Shown piece by piece: positions 19,386 through 27,059 of a stretch of 64,000 nucleotides of DNA. The notes beneath the pieces were generated by a model. It was given only the letters and a program-made list of their open reading frames with translations, searched no databases and was not told where the DNA came from. The position numbers and the translations under genes were made by a program. The DNA is from JAYOEY01 sp038120295 (lineage in GTDB: Bacteria > Pseudomonadota > Alphaproteobacteria > MPNO01 > UBA2964), in NCBI GenBank assembly GCA_038120295.1, contig JAYOLL010000009.1, positions 61,493 through 125,492 on the forward strand, given 5' to 3'. The first letter of the stretch is position 1. Each line of letters begins with the position of its first letter.

Positions 19386-20057
19386 CTACTCGGATATCTC
19401 CGCTGCAGCAGCGGCAAGCGCCGCGACCTCTCTTTCGAGATAGACGTCAACCAGCGTGGTCAATTCGTCGACGCGGTCGTGGAAGAAATGATTGGCGCCA
19501 TCGATGACCTGATAGTCGATGGTGATCCGCTTCTGGGCGCTCAGTTTCTTCGCCAGCGTCGAAACGGAGTCTTCGGGAACGATGTTGTCCTCCGAGCCAT
19601 GAATCAGCAGTCCGGATGACGGGCACGGCGCCAGAAAGGTGAAATCGTACTTGTTCGCGGGCGGGGCCAGCGAAATGAAGCTGTTGATCTCGGGCCGGCG
19701 CATCAGAAGCTGCATGCAGATCCAGGCGCCGAACGAAAACCCGCTCACCCAGCATTGCTCGGCGTCGGGATTGGCCGCCTGCAGCCAGTCGAGCGCCGCA
19801 GCGGCGTCGCTCAGTTCCCCGAGGCCTTCGTCGTAATCCCCCTGGGACCGTCCGACACCCCGGAAATTAAACCGAAGAGTGGAAAACCCGCGTCGCGCAA
19901 ACGTCTGGTAAACCTCAAAGACGACGCGGTTGTTCATCGTGCCGCCCTGTTGCGGGTGAGGGTGAAGTATAAGGGCGATGGGCGCGTTTTCGCGCCGCGA
20001 ATGGTGATACCGGCCTTCGAGCCGGCCGTCGGGTCCATTGAAAATGACCTCGGGCAT
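19386..20057 (-). CDS. Alpha/beta hydrolase (COG2945-like)
   Basis: A 223-residue serine hydrolase with a complete-looking triad. The nucleophile elbow is GFSFGA, the acidic residue is in HGSEDNIVP, and the His is in DGANHFF. The N-terminal HPHPQQGGTMNN and FNFRGVGRSQG are typical of the small COG2945 family, often annotated as dienelactone-hydrolase-like. The substrate is unknown. It is convergent with anmK and separated from it by only 17 bp. Confidence 0.88.
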   Translation of the reverse strand: MPEVIFNGPDGRLEGRYHHSRRENAPIALILHPHPQQGGTMNNRVVFEVYQTFARRGFSTLRFNFRGVGRSQGDYDEGLGELSDAAAALDWLQAANPDAEQCWVSGFSFGAWICMQLLMRRPEINSFISLAPPANKYDFTFLAPCPSSGLLIHGSEDNIVPEDSVSTLAKKLSAQKRITIDYQVIDGANHFFHDRVDELTTLVDVYLEREVAALAAAAAEISE

Positions 20058-20131
20058 AACCGATCGCTTCTCCTGACTGATATTTGTTAGGGCCGTCTAT
20101 ACCTTGCCGTGCATTCCGTAAAAACGGCGTA

Positions 20132-20160
20132 TTGACGCGAACCCCGCGGATACATAAATT
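20132..20160 (+). promoter_or_regulatory. Candidate sigma-70 promoter upstream of iscR
   Basis: TTGACG (20132-20137), a 17-bp spacer and TAAATT (20155-20160) fit a housekeeping promoter. It lies about 150 bp upstream of iscR, leaving a leader in which an IscR site could act. I did not recognise a clear IscR or iron-box operator. Prediction only. Confidence 0.4.
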
Positions 20161-20308
20161 CCGGCGCGCGACTATAGAGAGGTGGATGGGTAAAATTCAA
20201 GGATTTCAGGACGTTTTCGTATCGGCGTTCTGTAAAATTCGATTGAAGCCGCCCGATTCCACAGTCCCTCCCCCCGAATTGACTAATTAGATCAGGAAGG
20301 TTCCCAGT

Positions 20309-20776
20309 ATGAAGTTGAGCACCAAGGGTCGCTACGCAGTCATGGCGATCGTTGATTTGTCACGCGAAACCGGTCCGGCTCCCGTCCCGTTGGCTGAAAT
20401 CGCCAAACGTCAGGATATTTCCCTGTCCTACCTCGAGCAGATTTTCGCGAAGTTGCGGCGTGGCGGGCTGGTGCGAAGCGTCCGCGGCCCGGGGGGCGGC
20501 TACATGCTGGCGCGTTCCGCCGACCAGATTCAGGTGTCCGACGTCATGCTGGCGGTCGATCCGCCGCCTCGTAATACGGCGTGCAATCCTGCGGATCCGA
20601 AGGGGTGCTGCAACCTGGCGGAAACCTGCGGTACGCACGATCTCTGGGCGGCGCTGGCCGACCAGATGTACGGGTTTCTGAACTCGATCAGCATCGCCGA
20701 GGTTCGCGACCGGCGCGTCCGGTCCGCGATGACCGACGACCCTGTTCCGCAAAGCGACAGAGCGGTCGCCAGCTAA
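20309..20776 (+). CDS. iscR: Rrf2-family iron-sulfur cluster regulator (IscR type)
   Basis: A 155-residue winged-helix regulator of Fe-S biogenesis. The N-terminal HTH matches Rrf2 proteins (MKLSTKGRYAVMAIVDL, then LSYLEQIFAKLRRGGLVRS and RGPGGGY). The cluster-binding region has Cys92, Cys100/Cys101, Cys107 and His110. Allowing for a three-residue insertion, this is the C-C-C-H set of E. coli IscR (92/98/104/107). It heads an operon with a cysteine desulfurase and a ferredoxin, as expected for a sensor that represses its own Fe-S genes. Confidence 0.92.
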   Translation: MKLSTKGRYAVMAIVDLSRETGPAPVPLAEIAKRQDISLSYLEQIFAKLRRGGLVRSVRGPGGGYMLARSADQIQVSDVMLAVDPPPRNTACNPADPKGCCNLAETCGTHDLWAALADQMYGFLNSISIAEVRDRRVRSAMTDDPVPQSDRAVAS

Positions 20777-20802
20777 CGGCAAACTTACTATACGGGCGGG
20801 CG

Positions 20803-21930
20803 GTGAGCGGACAGCGCTATCTCGATTTCAATGCGACCGCCCCGACGCGCCCTGAAGTCATAGACGCGGTCGCGGATGCGATGCGCGCCGGTGGCAACGC
20901 CTCTTCGGTGCACGCGACTGGAAGGCAGGCGCGTGGCGCGGTGGAGGAGGCGCGCCGGAGGGTCGCTGCTCTTGTCGGGGCTGATCCCTCACGCATTATT
21001 TTCACCGGCAGCGGCACCGAAGCCAATAACCAGGCGCTCCGCGCCAGTGGACGCCGTTCGATAATCGTAACCGCGATTGAGCACGAATCCGTTCTTCAGG
21101 CGCGGTCGGATGCCGTTGTCTGTCCGGTTCTGCCCAACGGAACCATCGATCTGGATGCGCTCGACCGGCTGCTTTCCGAAGCGGGGGAGCCTTCCCTTGT
21201 CGCTGTCATGGCGGCGAACAACGAGACCGGCATTCTCCAGCCCGTTGGTGAGGTTGCACGGATCGCTGCGCGACACGGCGCGCTGCTGCATTGCGACGCC
21301 GTTCAGGCCGCCGGTAAGGTCTCGGTGAACTTGGAGAGCCTCGGCGCAGATTTTCTGGCTCTGTCCGCTCACAAGATCGGTGGGCCACAGGGTGTTGGAG
21401 CGCTCATCTGCCGGAATCGCGATACGATCGAAAGATTCGTCCATGGCGGCGGTCAGGAAAGCGGTCTTCGGGCGGGGACCGAAAACGTGCCCGGAATCGT
21501 CGGATTCGGGGTCGCTGCGGAATGCGCGCGCGCAGGGCTTTCCGATTTTGCGGCATTGGCCGAACTGCGCGACGGTCTCGAAGTCCGGGTCCGGCAGGTT
21601 GAACCTGGCGTAACCGTGTTCGGCGCGGATTTGCCGAGGCTGCCCAATACGAGCAAGTTTTCGACGCCGGGCCTCTCCAGCGAGATACAGGTCATGGGTC
21701 TCGATCTTGCGGGCGCTGCGATCAGCGCCGGTTCAGCCTGTTCGGCGGGCCGCGTCGAGATGCCTTACGTCCTGGACGCCATGGGGGTTCCGGAAGAGAT
21801 CGCACTATGTGCCGTGCGGGTCAGCCTTGGCTGGACGACTACGTCGGACGATATCGACGCATTCATCGAAGGCTGGTCCGCATTGCGGGACCGTCACCGG
21901 GCCAGAACCGGCATAAAGGCTGCGCAGTAA
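20803..21930 (+). CDS. Cysteine desulfurase (NifS/IscS class)
   Basis: A PLP enzyme that takes sulfur from cysteine for Fe-S clusters or tRNA thiolation. It has 375 residues from a GTG at 20803, where the fold begins (RYLDFNATAPTRPEV). The PLP lysine is Lys191 in SAHKIGGPQG, and the catalytic cysteine is Cys313 in AGSACSAG. The conserved HCDAVQ segment is present. It lies 26 bp after iscR, and its stop overlaps the start of the ferredoxin gene (TAATG), so the three genes form one operon. Confidence 0.92.
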   Translation: MSGQRYLDFNATAPTRPEVIDAVADAMRAGGNASSVHATGRQARGAVEEARRRVAALVGADPSRIIFTGSGTEANNQALRASGRRSIIVTAIEHESVLQARSDAVVCPVLPNGTIDLDALDRLLSEAGEPSLVAVMAANNETGILQPVGEVARIAARHGALLHCDAVQAAGKVSVNLESLGADFLALSAHKIGGPQGVGALICRNRDTIERFVHGGGQESGLRAGTENVPGIVGFGVAAECARAGLSDFAALAELRDGLEVRVRQVEPGVTVFGADLPRLPNTSKFSTPGLSSEIQVMGLDLAGAAISAGSACSAGRVEMPYVLDAMGVPEEIALCAVRVSLGWTTTSDDIDAFIEGWSALRDRHRARTGIKAAQ

Positions 21931-22262
21931 TGCCGCGTGTCACATTCGTGCTGCCCGATGGCGCGCGGCAGGAAATCGATGCGGAGGCGGGCCAGTCGCT
22001 GCTCGATATCGCCCTGGAAAACCGGGTCGACATCGAAGGCGCCTGCGGCGGCGTCATGGCCTGTTCGACCTGCCATGTAATCGTCGACCCTGACTGGGCC
22101 GACAGGCTCGATCCGCCGGATGAGGAAGAGGACCAGATGCTTGATCTTGCCTGGGGGCTGACGCCGACCTCGCGGCTCGGCTGTCAGATAACGCTGACCG
22201 AGGCGCTCGACGGGCTGGTGGTTTCGTTGCCGGATGAGACCCGCAACATGCTGGATGTCTGA
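21930..22262 (+). CDS. 2Fe-2S ferredoxin (adrenodoxin/Isc type)
   Basis: A 110-residue electron carrier. Cluster ligands follow the C-x5-C-x2-C...C pattern at Cys39, Cys45, Cys48 and Cys85 (GACGGVMACSTC and RLGCQI), the adrenodoxin/Fdx type used in cluster assembly. The ATG overlaps the stop of the cysteine desulfurase gene. No scaffold (iscU), chaperone (hscA/B) or suf gene follows; the next gene is convergent. Confidence 0.93.
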   Translation: MPRVTFVLPDGARQEIDAEAGQSLLDIALENRVDIEGACGGVMACSTCHVIVDPDWADRLDPPDEEEDQMLDLAWGLTPTSRLGCQITLTEALDGLVVSLPDETRNMLDV

Positions 22263-22853
22263 TCAGGGCGATCTCGGCGGCGGTACGATCCACAGATATA
22301 TGGGCTGACCGCCGACAAACACGGTTTTCGCAGGTTGCCAGTCGCCGACAGGAAACCGGTAGGACACCACGCGCGACCCCGGCCGCATCTGCGCCCGGAT
22401 GCGCGGTTCCAGTTCCCGATTGATGCGCGGCGACATGAAGAGCGCCAGCACCGATGCGGTGCCGAAATCGGTCTTGAACGCGTCGCCCTGGGAGAAATTC
22501 GTTCGGTCCTGCACGCCAGCCCTGCGGGCGGCGTCCGTCGCTTCCCTGACGCGTCGGGAATCCAGATCGATACCGATGCCCATTCGCGCGCCGAAATTCA
22601 GGACCGCTGCGATCACGATCCGCCCATCGCCGGCGCCGGGGTCCATCACGACATCGTCGGGGCCTGTGCCGGCCAGTTTCAGCATGGCGTTAACCGCTGC
22701 CGGCGGAGTCGTCGCGAACGGTACGTCCAGCGGTTTCATGCGGCCACGCCCCTGCGCCTCCGCTGTGTGGGGTGGAAGGGATAGGGCGCCGGCGAACAGC
22801 AGGAAAAGAAGAAACCTGCTTCCGGAGCGTCCGATTTCGCTCAAATGTGACAT
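22263..22853 (-). CDS. Class I SAM-dependent methyltransferase with an N-terminal signal sequence
   Basis: A 196-residue protein. Residues ~12-34 form a hydrophobic signal or anchor (FLLFLLFAGALSLPPHTAEA). The rest is a Rossmann methyltransferase: the SAM-binding motif is MDPGAGDGRIVIAA, with an acidic GIDLDSR and FSQGDAF. An exported methyltransferase is odd because SAM is cytoplasmic, but proteins of this layout recur in Proteobacteria and some act as protein lysine methyltransferases. The target is unknown. Its stop abuts that of the convergent ferredoxin gene. Confidence 0.8.
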   Translation of the reverse strand: MSHLSEIGRSGSRFLLFLLFAGALSLPPHTAEAQGRGRMKPLDVPFATTPPAAVNAMLKLAGTGPDDVVMDPGAGDGRIVIAAVLNFGARMGIGIDLDSRRVREATDAARRAGVQDRTNFSQGDAFKTDFGTASVLALFMSPRINRELEPRIRAQMRPGSRVVSYRFPVGDWQPAKTVFVGGQPIYLWIVPPPRSP

Positions 22854-22930
22854 CCAGCGTTGTCAGTCCGGTTCGCTTTTCGACTATTATCCTGCACCGA
22901 TTCATCCATTTGAACAGAGACGGACTGATA

Positions 22931-23707
22931 ATGAATGCAAAACGCTCCCGGCGTTCCGCCCAGAAGTCGAAACCGGACCGGTCAGGACTGGCCTGTCCGT
23001 CCTGCGGTGCGGAGACCGTCGCAGGGGCAGCCTACTGCCATGCCTGCGGCGCCTCCCTGACAGGCGGTGCGGCGAGAGGAGGTCTGTCGCAACGGGCGCT
23101 GATCGGGCTGGCGGTGATTGCGCTTGTCGTCGCCGGCGGGGTGTTTTTTCTTTCGACCAGTACCCCCCAGAAGCAGGTCCTGATTCCCGGACCGGGCCCG
23201 ATGACCCCGGCGCTGCCGCAGGTCGCGCCGACGCCTGGCGGAGTTGCAACCGGTGCAACCGGTACGCCCCCGGATCTCTCGACGATGACGCCGCGGGAGG
23301 CCGCCGACCGGCTGTTCAACCGGATCATGCGGAACAGCGAGCAGGGACGGCTGGAGCAGGCAAGGGGCTTTGTACCCATGGCGGTGCAGGCCTACGGCAA
23401 TCTGCAAAGTCTGGACCGGGATGCGCATTACCATCTTGGCCTTATTCACGGCATAGCCGGAGACAGGGAGGCCGGCGAACGGCATATCGCGGCTCTGAAG
23501 AACGGTGCGCCCGACCATTTGCTGGCGATCGTTCTCGAACACGCCATCGCCAGGAAAGGAGGCGACGGCGCTGCGCAAGAAGCCCTGGTCGAGCGCTTCA
23601 ACGCGGCTTTTTCGTCCGAAATGGCGTTGCAGCGGCCCGAATACCTGGCGCACCGCAACGAGATCGAACGGTTTCGCGCCGAAAACGGCGGAAAAGACGT
23701 TCGCTAG
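22931..23707 (+). CDS. Zinc-ribbon membrane protein with a TPR-like C-terminal region
   Basis: 258 residues. The N-terminal zinc ribbon is CPSCGAE...CHACGAS, two CxxC pairs. One transmembrane helix follows (about residues 57-78), then a Pro/Gly/Thr linker. A helical region (RLFNRIMRNSEQGRLEQARGF onward) has TPR-like spacing. By topology the ribbon is probably cytoplasmic and the helical part periplasmic. The function is not known. The start is the ATG at 22931, where the basic leader begins. Confidence 0.75.
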   Translation: MNAKRSRRSAQKSKPDRSGLACPSCGAETVAGAAYCHACGASLTGGAARGGLSQRALIGLAVIALVVAGGVFFLSTSTPQKQVLIPGPGPMTPALPQVAPTPGGVATGATGTPPDLSTMTPREAADRLFNRIMRNSEQGRLEQARGFVPMAVQAYGNLQSLDRDAHYHLGLIHGIAGDREAGERHIAALKNGAPDHLLAIVLEHAIARKGGDGAAQEALVERFNAAFSSEMALQRPEYLAHRNEIERFRAENGGKDVR

Positions 23708-23721
23708 CAGGCTTTTGAGGT

Positions 23722-23961
23722 TCAGAGTTCGTATAACTTGGGCGGGTCTTCCGGCGGTTCGCCCTCCGGCAGGAGCTCGGACGGCGGCGTCGGTCCAAGT
23801 ATTTTAGCTGCGGTCTCCTGGATACGCTTGAGCGCGGCCTGGCTTTCGCCCAGCGCGCCCTCGAGCTCGACCAGCTGGTGTTCAAGCGTGAAAATATAGG
23901 CCTGAACCGGCGCAGGCAATGCTGCGAGCTCAGCGGGTGACGGGCGAATCTGCATGTTCAT
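23722..23961 (-). CDS. Small hypothetical protein with a coiled-coil segment
   Basis: 79 residues starting MNMQIRPSPAELAALP. The middle (VQAYIFTLEHQLVELEGALG) has a heptad pattern suggesting a short coiled coil, and the tail is Pro/Glu-rich. A strong AGGAAGGGG ribosome-binding site precedes the ATG, and codon use fits the neighbourhood. I do not recognise the family. Confidence 0.6.
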   Translation of the reverse strand: MNMQIRPSPAELAALPAPVQAYIFTLEHQLVELEGALGESQAALKRIQETAAKILGPTPPSELLPEGEPPEDPPKLYEL

Positions 23962-24070
23962 TGGGAGAAACCCCTTCCTAGGACCGTGCTTCCGGACGGC
24001 ATTGAGAAGGGAAGGTACTCTTCCCGGCGGCATCTGTCTCCAGCGCCGCCGGTCGTGCGCCTGAGGCAGC

Positions 24071-24295
24071 TCAGGCGAAGGTCATGCCGTGTTCGGTGAT
24101 CGTATAAGCCGGCTCGGGTGACCCGTTCCAGTGCGACTGAGCGACAACCAGACCGAGACCCGTGAGCGCGTTGAGGTGGTTGGCAATGATCTCCGGCGCT
24201 TCGCCGATCTTGCGACCGATTTCGTGGGCGGAGAGCCCTTGGTACCTGTCCAGCGTCGCCAGAATTCGGGTCGCGTCGGTGTGGGTGTTCGTCAT
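24071..24295 (-). CDS. Small winged-helix DNA-binding protein
   Basis: 74 residues that are almost entirely one wHTH domain: ATRILATLDRYQGLSAHEIG, then EIIANHLNALTGLGLV as the likely recognition helix, then a wing ending PAYTITEHG. The layout resembles ArsR/MarR-type regulators without an effector domain. The start is the ATG at 24293-24295 after an AAGGAAAG ribosome-binding site. A TTACAA-N6-TTGTAA palindrome lies in its upstream region and may be its operator. Confidence 0.75.
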   Translation of the reverse strand: MTNTHTDATRILATLDRYQGLSAHEIGRKIGEAPEIIANHLNALTGLGLVVAQSHWNGSPEPAYTITEHGMTFA

Positions 24296-24388
24296 GTCAC
24301 TTTCCTTGGTCTCGATATTCGTCCCGGAGCGGCCGCCCGCTCTGTTGTTAATGGAATAAATATATGGTCTAAAATGTAACGACAAGTA

Positions 24389-24414
24389 AAAATTACAAAA
24401 AAAATTGTAATTTT
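24389..24414. promoter_or_regulatory. AT-rich inverted repeat, candidate wHTH operator
   Basis: Two perfect 10-nt arms, AAAATTACAA and TTGTAATTTT, flank six A's. The site lies between the divergent wHTH gene and mnmA, in an AT-rich patch that stands out in GC-rich DNA. The 6-6-6 core (TTACAA-N6-TTGTAA) suits a dimeric wHTH repressor. It could also form an RNA hairpin in a transcript, but there is no GC-rich stem as in a typical terminator. Confidence 0.5.
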
Positions 24415-24510
24415 CTTTTGTTTATGACGTTCGCGCCTGTCGGGGTGATTTTTTCGGCTTCCGCTGCAAACTCCTACAGATTTGCAGCCGTTCGGCCTAT
24501 AGTCCGCGCC

Positions 24511-25674
24511 ATGTCGGACATTCCGGAACATTCTGTCGTACGCCAAGATGTAGATCTGCCGGACAAGCATGCGCGGGTCGTGGTGGCGATGTCGGGCGGC
24601 GTCGATTCGTCGGTCACTGCCGCGCTATTGGCGGAGCAGGGTTATGACGTCGTCGGCGTCACGCTGCAGCTTTACGATCACGGCGCCGCGGTAGAGCGCA
24701 AGGGCGCCTGCTGCGCCGGGCAGGACATCGCCGACGCCGGTCGTGTGGCGCAGCAGATCGGCATTCCGCATTACGTGCTCAATTACGAAAGCCGGTTCCG
24801 GCAGGACGTGATCGACCGGTTTGCCGATTCCTATGTACGGGGCGAAACGCCGGTACCCTGTGTGCTGTGCAACCAGACGGTCAAGTTTCGGGACCTGCTG
24901 GACGCCGCCAGGGATCTCGGTGCGGAGGCGCTGGCGACCGGCCATTATATCCGCCGTATCGCGGGGCCGGACGGGCCGGAACTGCACCGCGCCGCGGATG
25001 ACACGAAGGACCAGAGCTATTTCCTGTTCGCCACGACGCGCGAACAGCTCGATTTTCTGCGCTTCCCGCTCGGTGGCTTGACCAAGGACGACACAAGGGA
25101 GCTCGCCGCGCGCTATGACCTTCCCGTCGCCGCCAAGCCGGACAGCCAGGATATCTGCTTCGTACCCGGCGGGCGCTACGCCGACGTGGTGCGGAAGATC
25201 CGTCCCGACGCGGCGGAGCCAGGCGATATCGTCGACCTGTCGGGCACGGTTATCGGCGCGCATGACGGCGTGATCGATTTTACCGTCGGTCAGCGCCGCG
25301 GCCTCGGAATCGAACAGTCGATGGATCCGCTCTACGTGGTGCGGATCGAGCCCGATGCGCGCCGCATTGTCGTCGGCCCGCGCGACGCGCTGGCGACCGC
25401 GACGATCGCCGTCTCCGACGTCAACTGGCTTGGGCCCGCGCTCGCGCCGGAAACGCCGTTCGACTGCGAGGTCAAGGTGCGTTCCATGCGCCCGCCGGTC
25501 GCCGCCACGATGACGCTGGACGAGGAAGGCGGCGCAACGGTGACGCTGGCCGCCCCAGAACACGGAGTCGCACCGGGACAGGCCTGCGTGATGTACGATG
25601 GGAAGCGGGTCCTTGGCGGCGGCTGGATCGCACGCCGGAATGCAGTTGGAAAATCGGGCGAAAAGGCCGCGTAA
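24511..25674 (+). CDS. mnmA: tRNA-specific 2-thiouridylase
   Basis: MnmA makes 2-thiouridine at position 34 of tRNA-Glu/Gln/Lys using sulfur relayed from a cysteine desulfurase. It has 387 residues. The PP-loop is AMSGGVDSSV (26-35). The two catalytic cysteines are Cys120 in PVPCVLCNQ and Cys216 in DSQDICFVPGG, and both are present. The start at 24511 places the normal short N-terminal extension before the PP-loop. Confidence 0.95.
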   Translation: MSDIPEHSVVRQDVDLPDKHARVVVAMSGGVDSSVTAALLAEQGYDVVGVTLQLYDHGAAVERKGACCAGQDIADAGRVAQQIGIPHYVLNYESRFRQDVIDRFADSYVRGETPVPCVLCNQTVKFRDLLDAARDLGAEALATGHYIRRIAGPDGPELHRAADDTKDQSYFLFATTREQLDFLRFPLGGLTKDDTRELAARYDLPVAAKPDSQDICFVPGGRYADVVRKIRPDAAEPGDIVDLSGTVIGAHDGVIDFTVGQRRGLGIEQSMDPLYVVRIEPDARRIVVGPRDALATATIAVSDVNWLGPALAPETPFDCEVKVRSMRPPVAATMTLDEEGGATVTLAAPEHGVAPGQACVMYDGKRVLGGGWIARRNAVGKSGEKAA

Positions 25675-25677
25675 CGC

Positions 25678-25707
25678 TTGACTTCGGGCCCTTGCAGGTC
25701 CTATACG
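25678..25707 (+). promoter_or_regulatory. Candidate promoter of the tRNA-Met gene
   Basis: TTGACT (25678-25683), an 18-bp spacer and TATACG (25702-25707) lie 24 bp upstream of the tRNA, right after the mnmA stop. A GC-rich stretch follows the -10, as often seen at stable-RNA promoters under stringent control. Confidence 0.5.
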
Positions 25708-25730
25708 GCTCGCTCGCGCAATTTCAATGC

Positions 25731-25807
25731 GGCGGAGTAGCTCAGCTGGTTAGAGCAGCGGAATCATAATCCGCGTGTCGGGGGTTCGAGTCCCTCCTCC
25801 GCTACCA
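25731..25807 (+). tRNA. tRNA-Met (CAT), elongator type
   Basis: A 77-nt cloverleaf with encoded CCA. The acceptor strands GGCGGAG and CTCCGCT pair (one G-U at the end). The anticodon stem GCGGA/TCCGC holds the loop ATCATAA, giving anticodon CAT. The T-arm carries GGTTCGAGTCC. The sequence matches elongator tRNA-Met of alphaproteobacteria and not the initiator or the lysidine-modified tRNA-Ile2, but CAT alone does not prove this. Confidence 0.95.
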
Positions 25808-25814
25808 ATTATCT

Positions 25815-25847
25815 GACCCGGTAGATCGAGGATTTACCGGGTCTTTT
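25815..25847 (+). terminator. Rho-independent terminator after tRNA-Met
   Basis: The stem GACCCGGTA/TACCGGGTC (9 bp, perfect) has an 11-nt loop and is followed by TTTT. It lies 7 bp after the tRNA. Confidence 0.85.
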
Positions 25848-25896
25848 CATTGGCGCACAATTTCGTCCTATCCGCTCTCACTGGACAGGTACCCCC

Positions 25897-27006
25897 ATGA
25901 AAATCATCTCCATCGAGCCCGTCACCATCGGCATTCCCTATACCCATGATGCCCCGCGAACGCCGTCCGGCGACGGCAACGTGCGGGAGCTGATGGATGC
26001 GGTTTATCTGAAGGTCGAAACCGATGCCGGTATCACCGGCTGGGGCGAAGTGTTGACTTTCGGCTCATATCCGATCATGCAGGCAGCGTGCGAGCTGGTG
26101 GTGAAGCCGCTGGCGACAGGCATGGATGCAGGCGATATCGATGCGACCATGACGAACCTGTTCCGGCGGACGCAGGGGACATCGGGCAAGGGGCCGATCC
26201 GGCACGCGCTGTCCGGGCTCGATATCGCGCTGTGGGACATCAGGGGCAAGGCGGAAGGAAAGCCGATATGGCGCCTGCTCGGCGGCGACGGTTCGCGCAG
26301 GACGCTGCCGGCCTATGCGAGCCTGATCCGCACCGGCGCGCCGGAACATGTTGTGACGCTATGCCGGTCGGCCGTGGAGCGCGGCTATCGTGAAATCAAG
26401 CTGCATGAGCGCAATGAGCTGACGGTCGAGTCGGTGAAGCTGGCGCGCGAAGCGGTCGGAGGCGATATCGAGCTGATGCTGGACACCAACTGCGCCTGGC
26501 TGCCGGACGAGGTCATGCCGATGGCGCGGGCGCTGGCGCCGTTCGGCCTCAAATGGCTGGAGGAACCGGTCTACCCGACCGACGATTTCAGAACCATGGC
26601 GCGGGTCCGGGCGGAGACCGGCGTCCCGGTCGCGGCGGGCGAGAATCTCGGCACGGTTCAGGAATTCGGCTGCATGATCGACGCCGATGCGGTCGATTTC
26701 ATTCAGCCCGATGTTTCCAAGTTCGGCGGCATCTGCGAAATGATGAAGGCGGTCGATGTCGCGGAGGCGGCGGGCGTTTCGTTCACGCCGCATTCTCCGG
26801 TCTATGGGCCCGGCCTGATCGCGACGCTGCATATCGCAGCGGCGATGAAGCAGGATACGATCTGCGAGTATTACTATGCCGATCTGGCCGAAAGCCCGAT
26901 GGGCTCCTGGGCGGTCCCGCAAGACGGGATGTTCGCGGTTCCGGACGGCCCCGGTCTGGGTGCAGAGGTTGACGAAGACGCCATCGCGCGCTTCCGGCTG
27001 AATTAA
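25897..27006 (+). CDS. Mandelate racemase/muconate lactonizing enzyme family protein
   Basis: A 369-residue enolase-superfamily enzyme, so the first step should be abstraction of a proton next to a carboxylate with a Mg2+-stabilised enolate. Probable metal ligands are Asp196 (LMLDTN), Glu222 (WLEEP) and Glu249 (AAGEN). Probable acid/base groups are Lys168/His170 in EIKLHER (Lys-x-His, where many members have Lys-x-Lys) and His299 in TPHSP near Asp272/Lys275. Substrate and even reaction class (racemase, dehydratase or cycloisomerase) cannot be read from the sequence. Confidence 0.88.
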   Translation: MKIISIEPVTIGIPYTHDAPRTPSGDGNVRELMDAVYLKVETDAGITGWGEVLTFGSYPIMQAACELVVKPLATGMDAGDIDATMTNLFRRTQGTSGKGPIRHALSGLDIALWDIRGKAEGKPIWRLLGGDGSRRTLPAYASLIRTGAPEHVVTLCRSAVERGYREIKLHERNELTVESVKLAREAVGGDIELMLDTNCAWLPDEVMPMARALAPFGLKWLEEPVYPTDDFRTMARVRAETGVPVAAGENLGTVQEFGCMIDADAVDFIQPDVSKFGGICEMMKAVDVAEAAGVSFTPHSPVYGPGLIATLHIAAAMKQDTICEYYYADLAESPMGSWAVPQDGMFAVPDGPGLGAEVDEDAIARFRLN

Positions 27007-27010
27007 AAAC

Positions 27011-27038
27011 GGCGGCTCCCGGGCAGGAGCCGCCTTTT
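27011..27038. terminator. Bidirectional terminator
   Basis: A perfect 9-bp stem GGCGGCTCC/GGAGCCGCC with a 6-nt loop is followed by TTTT on the plus strand. It is preceded by AAAAA, which is a T-run on the minus strand. It sits between convergent genes ending at 27006 and 27060 and can stop transcription both ways. Confidence 0.9.
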
Positions 27039-27059
27039 CCGTTTCCGATCGGGAAACCG

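Noticed and set aside
20581..20802. A 74-residue N-terminal extension of the cysteine desulfurase inside iscR
   Set aside because: The desulfurase fold begins at RYLDFNAT right after GTG 20803, and the extension is an off-frame reading of iscR.
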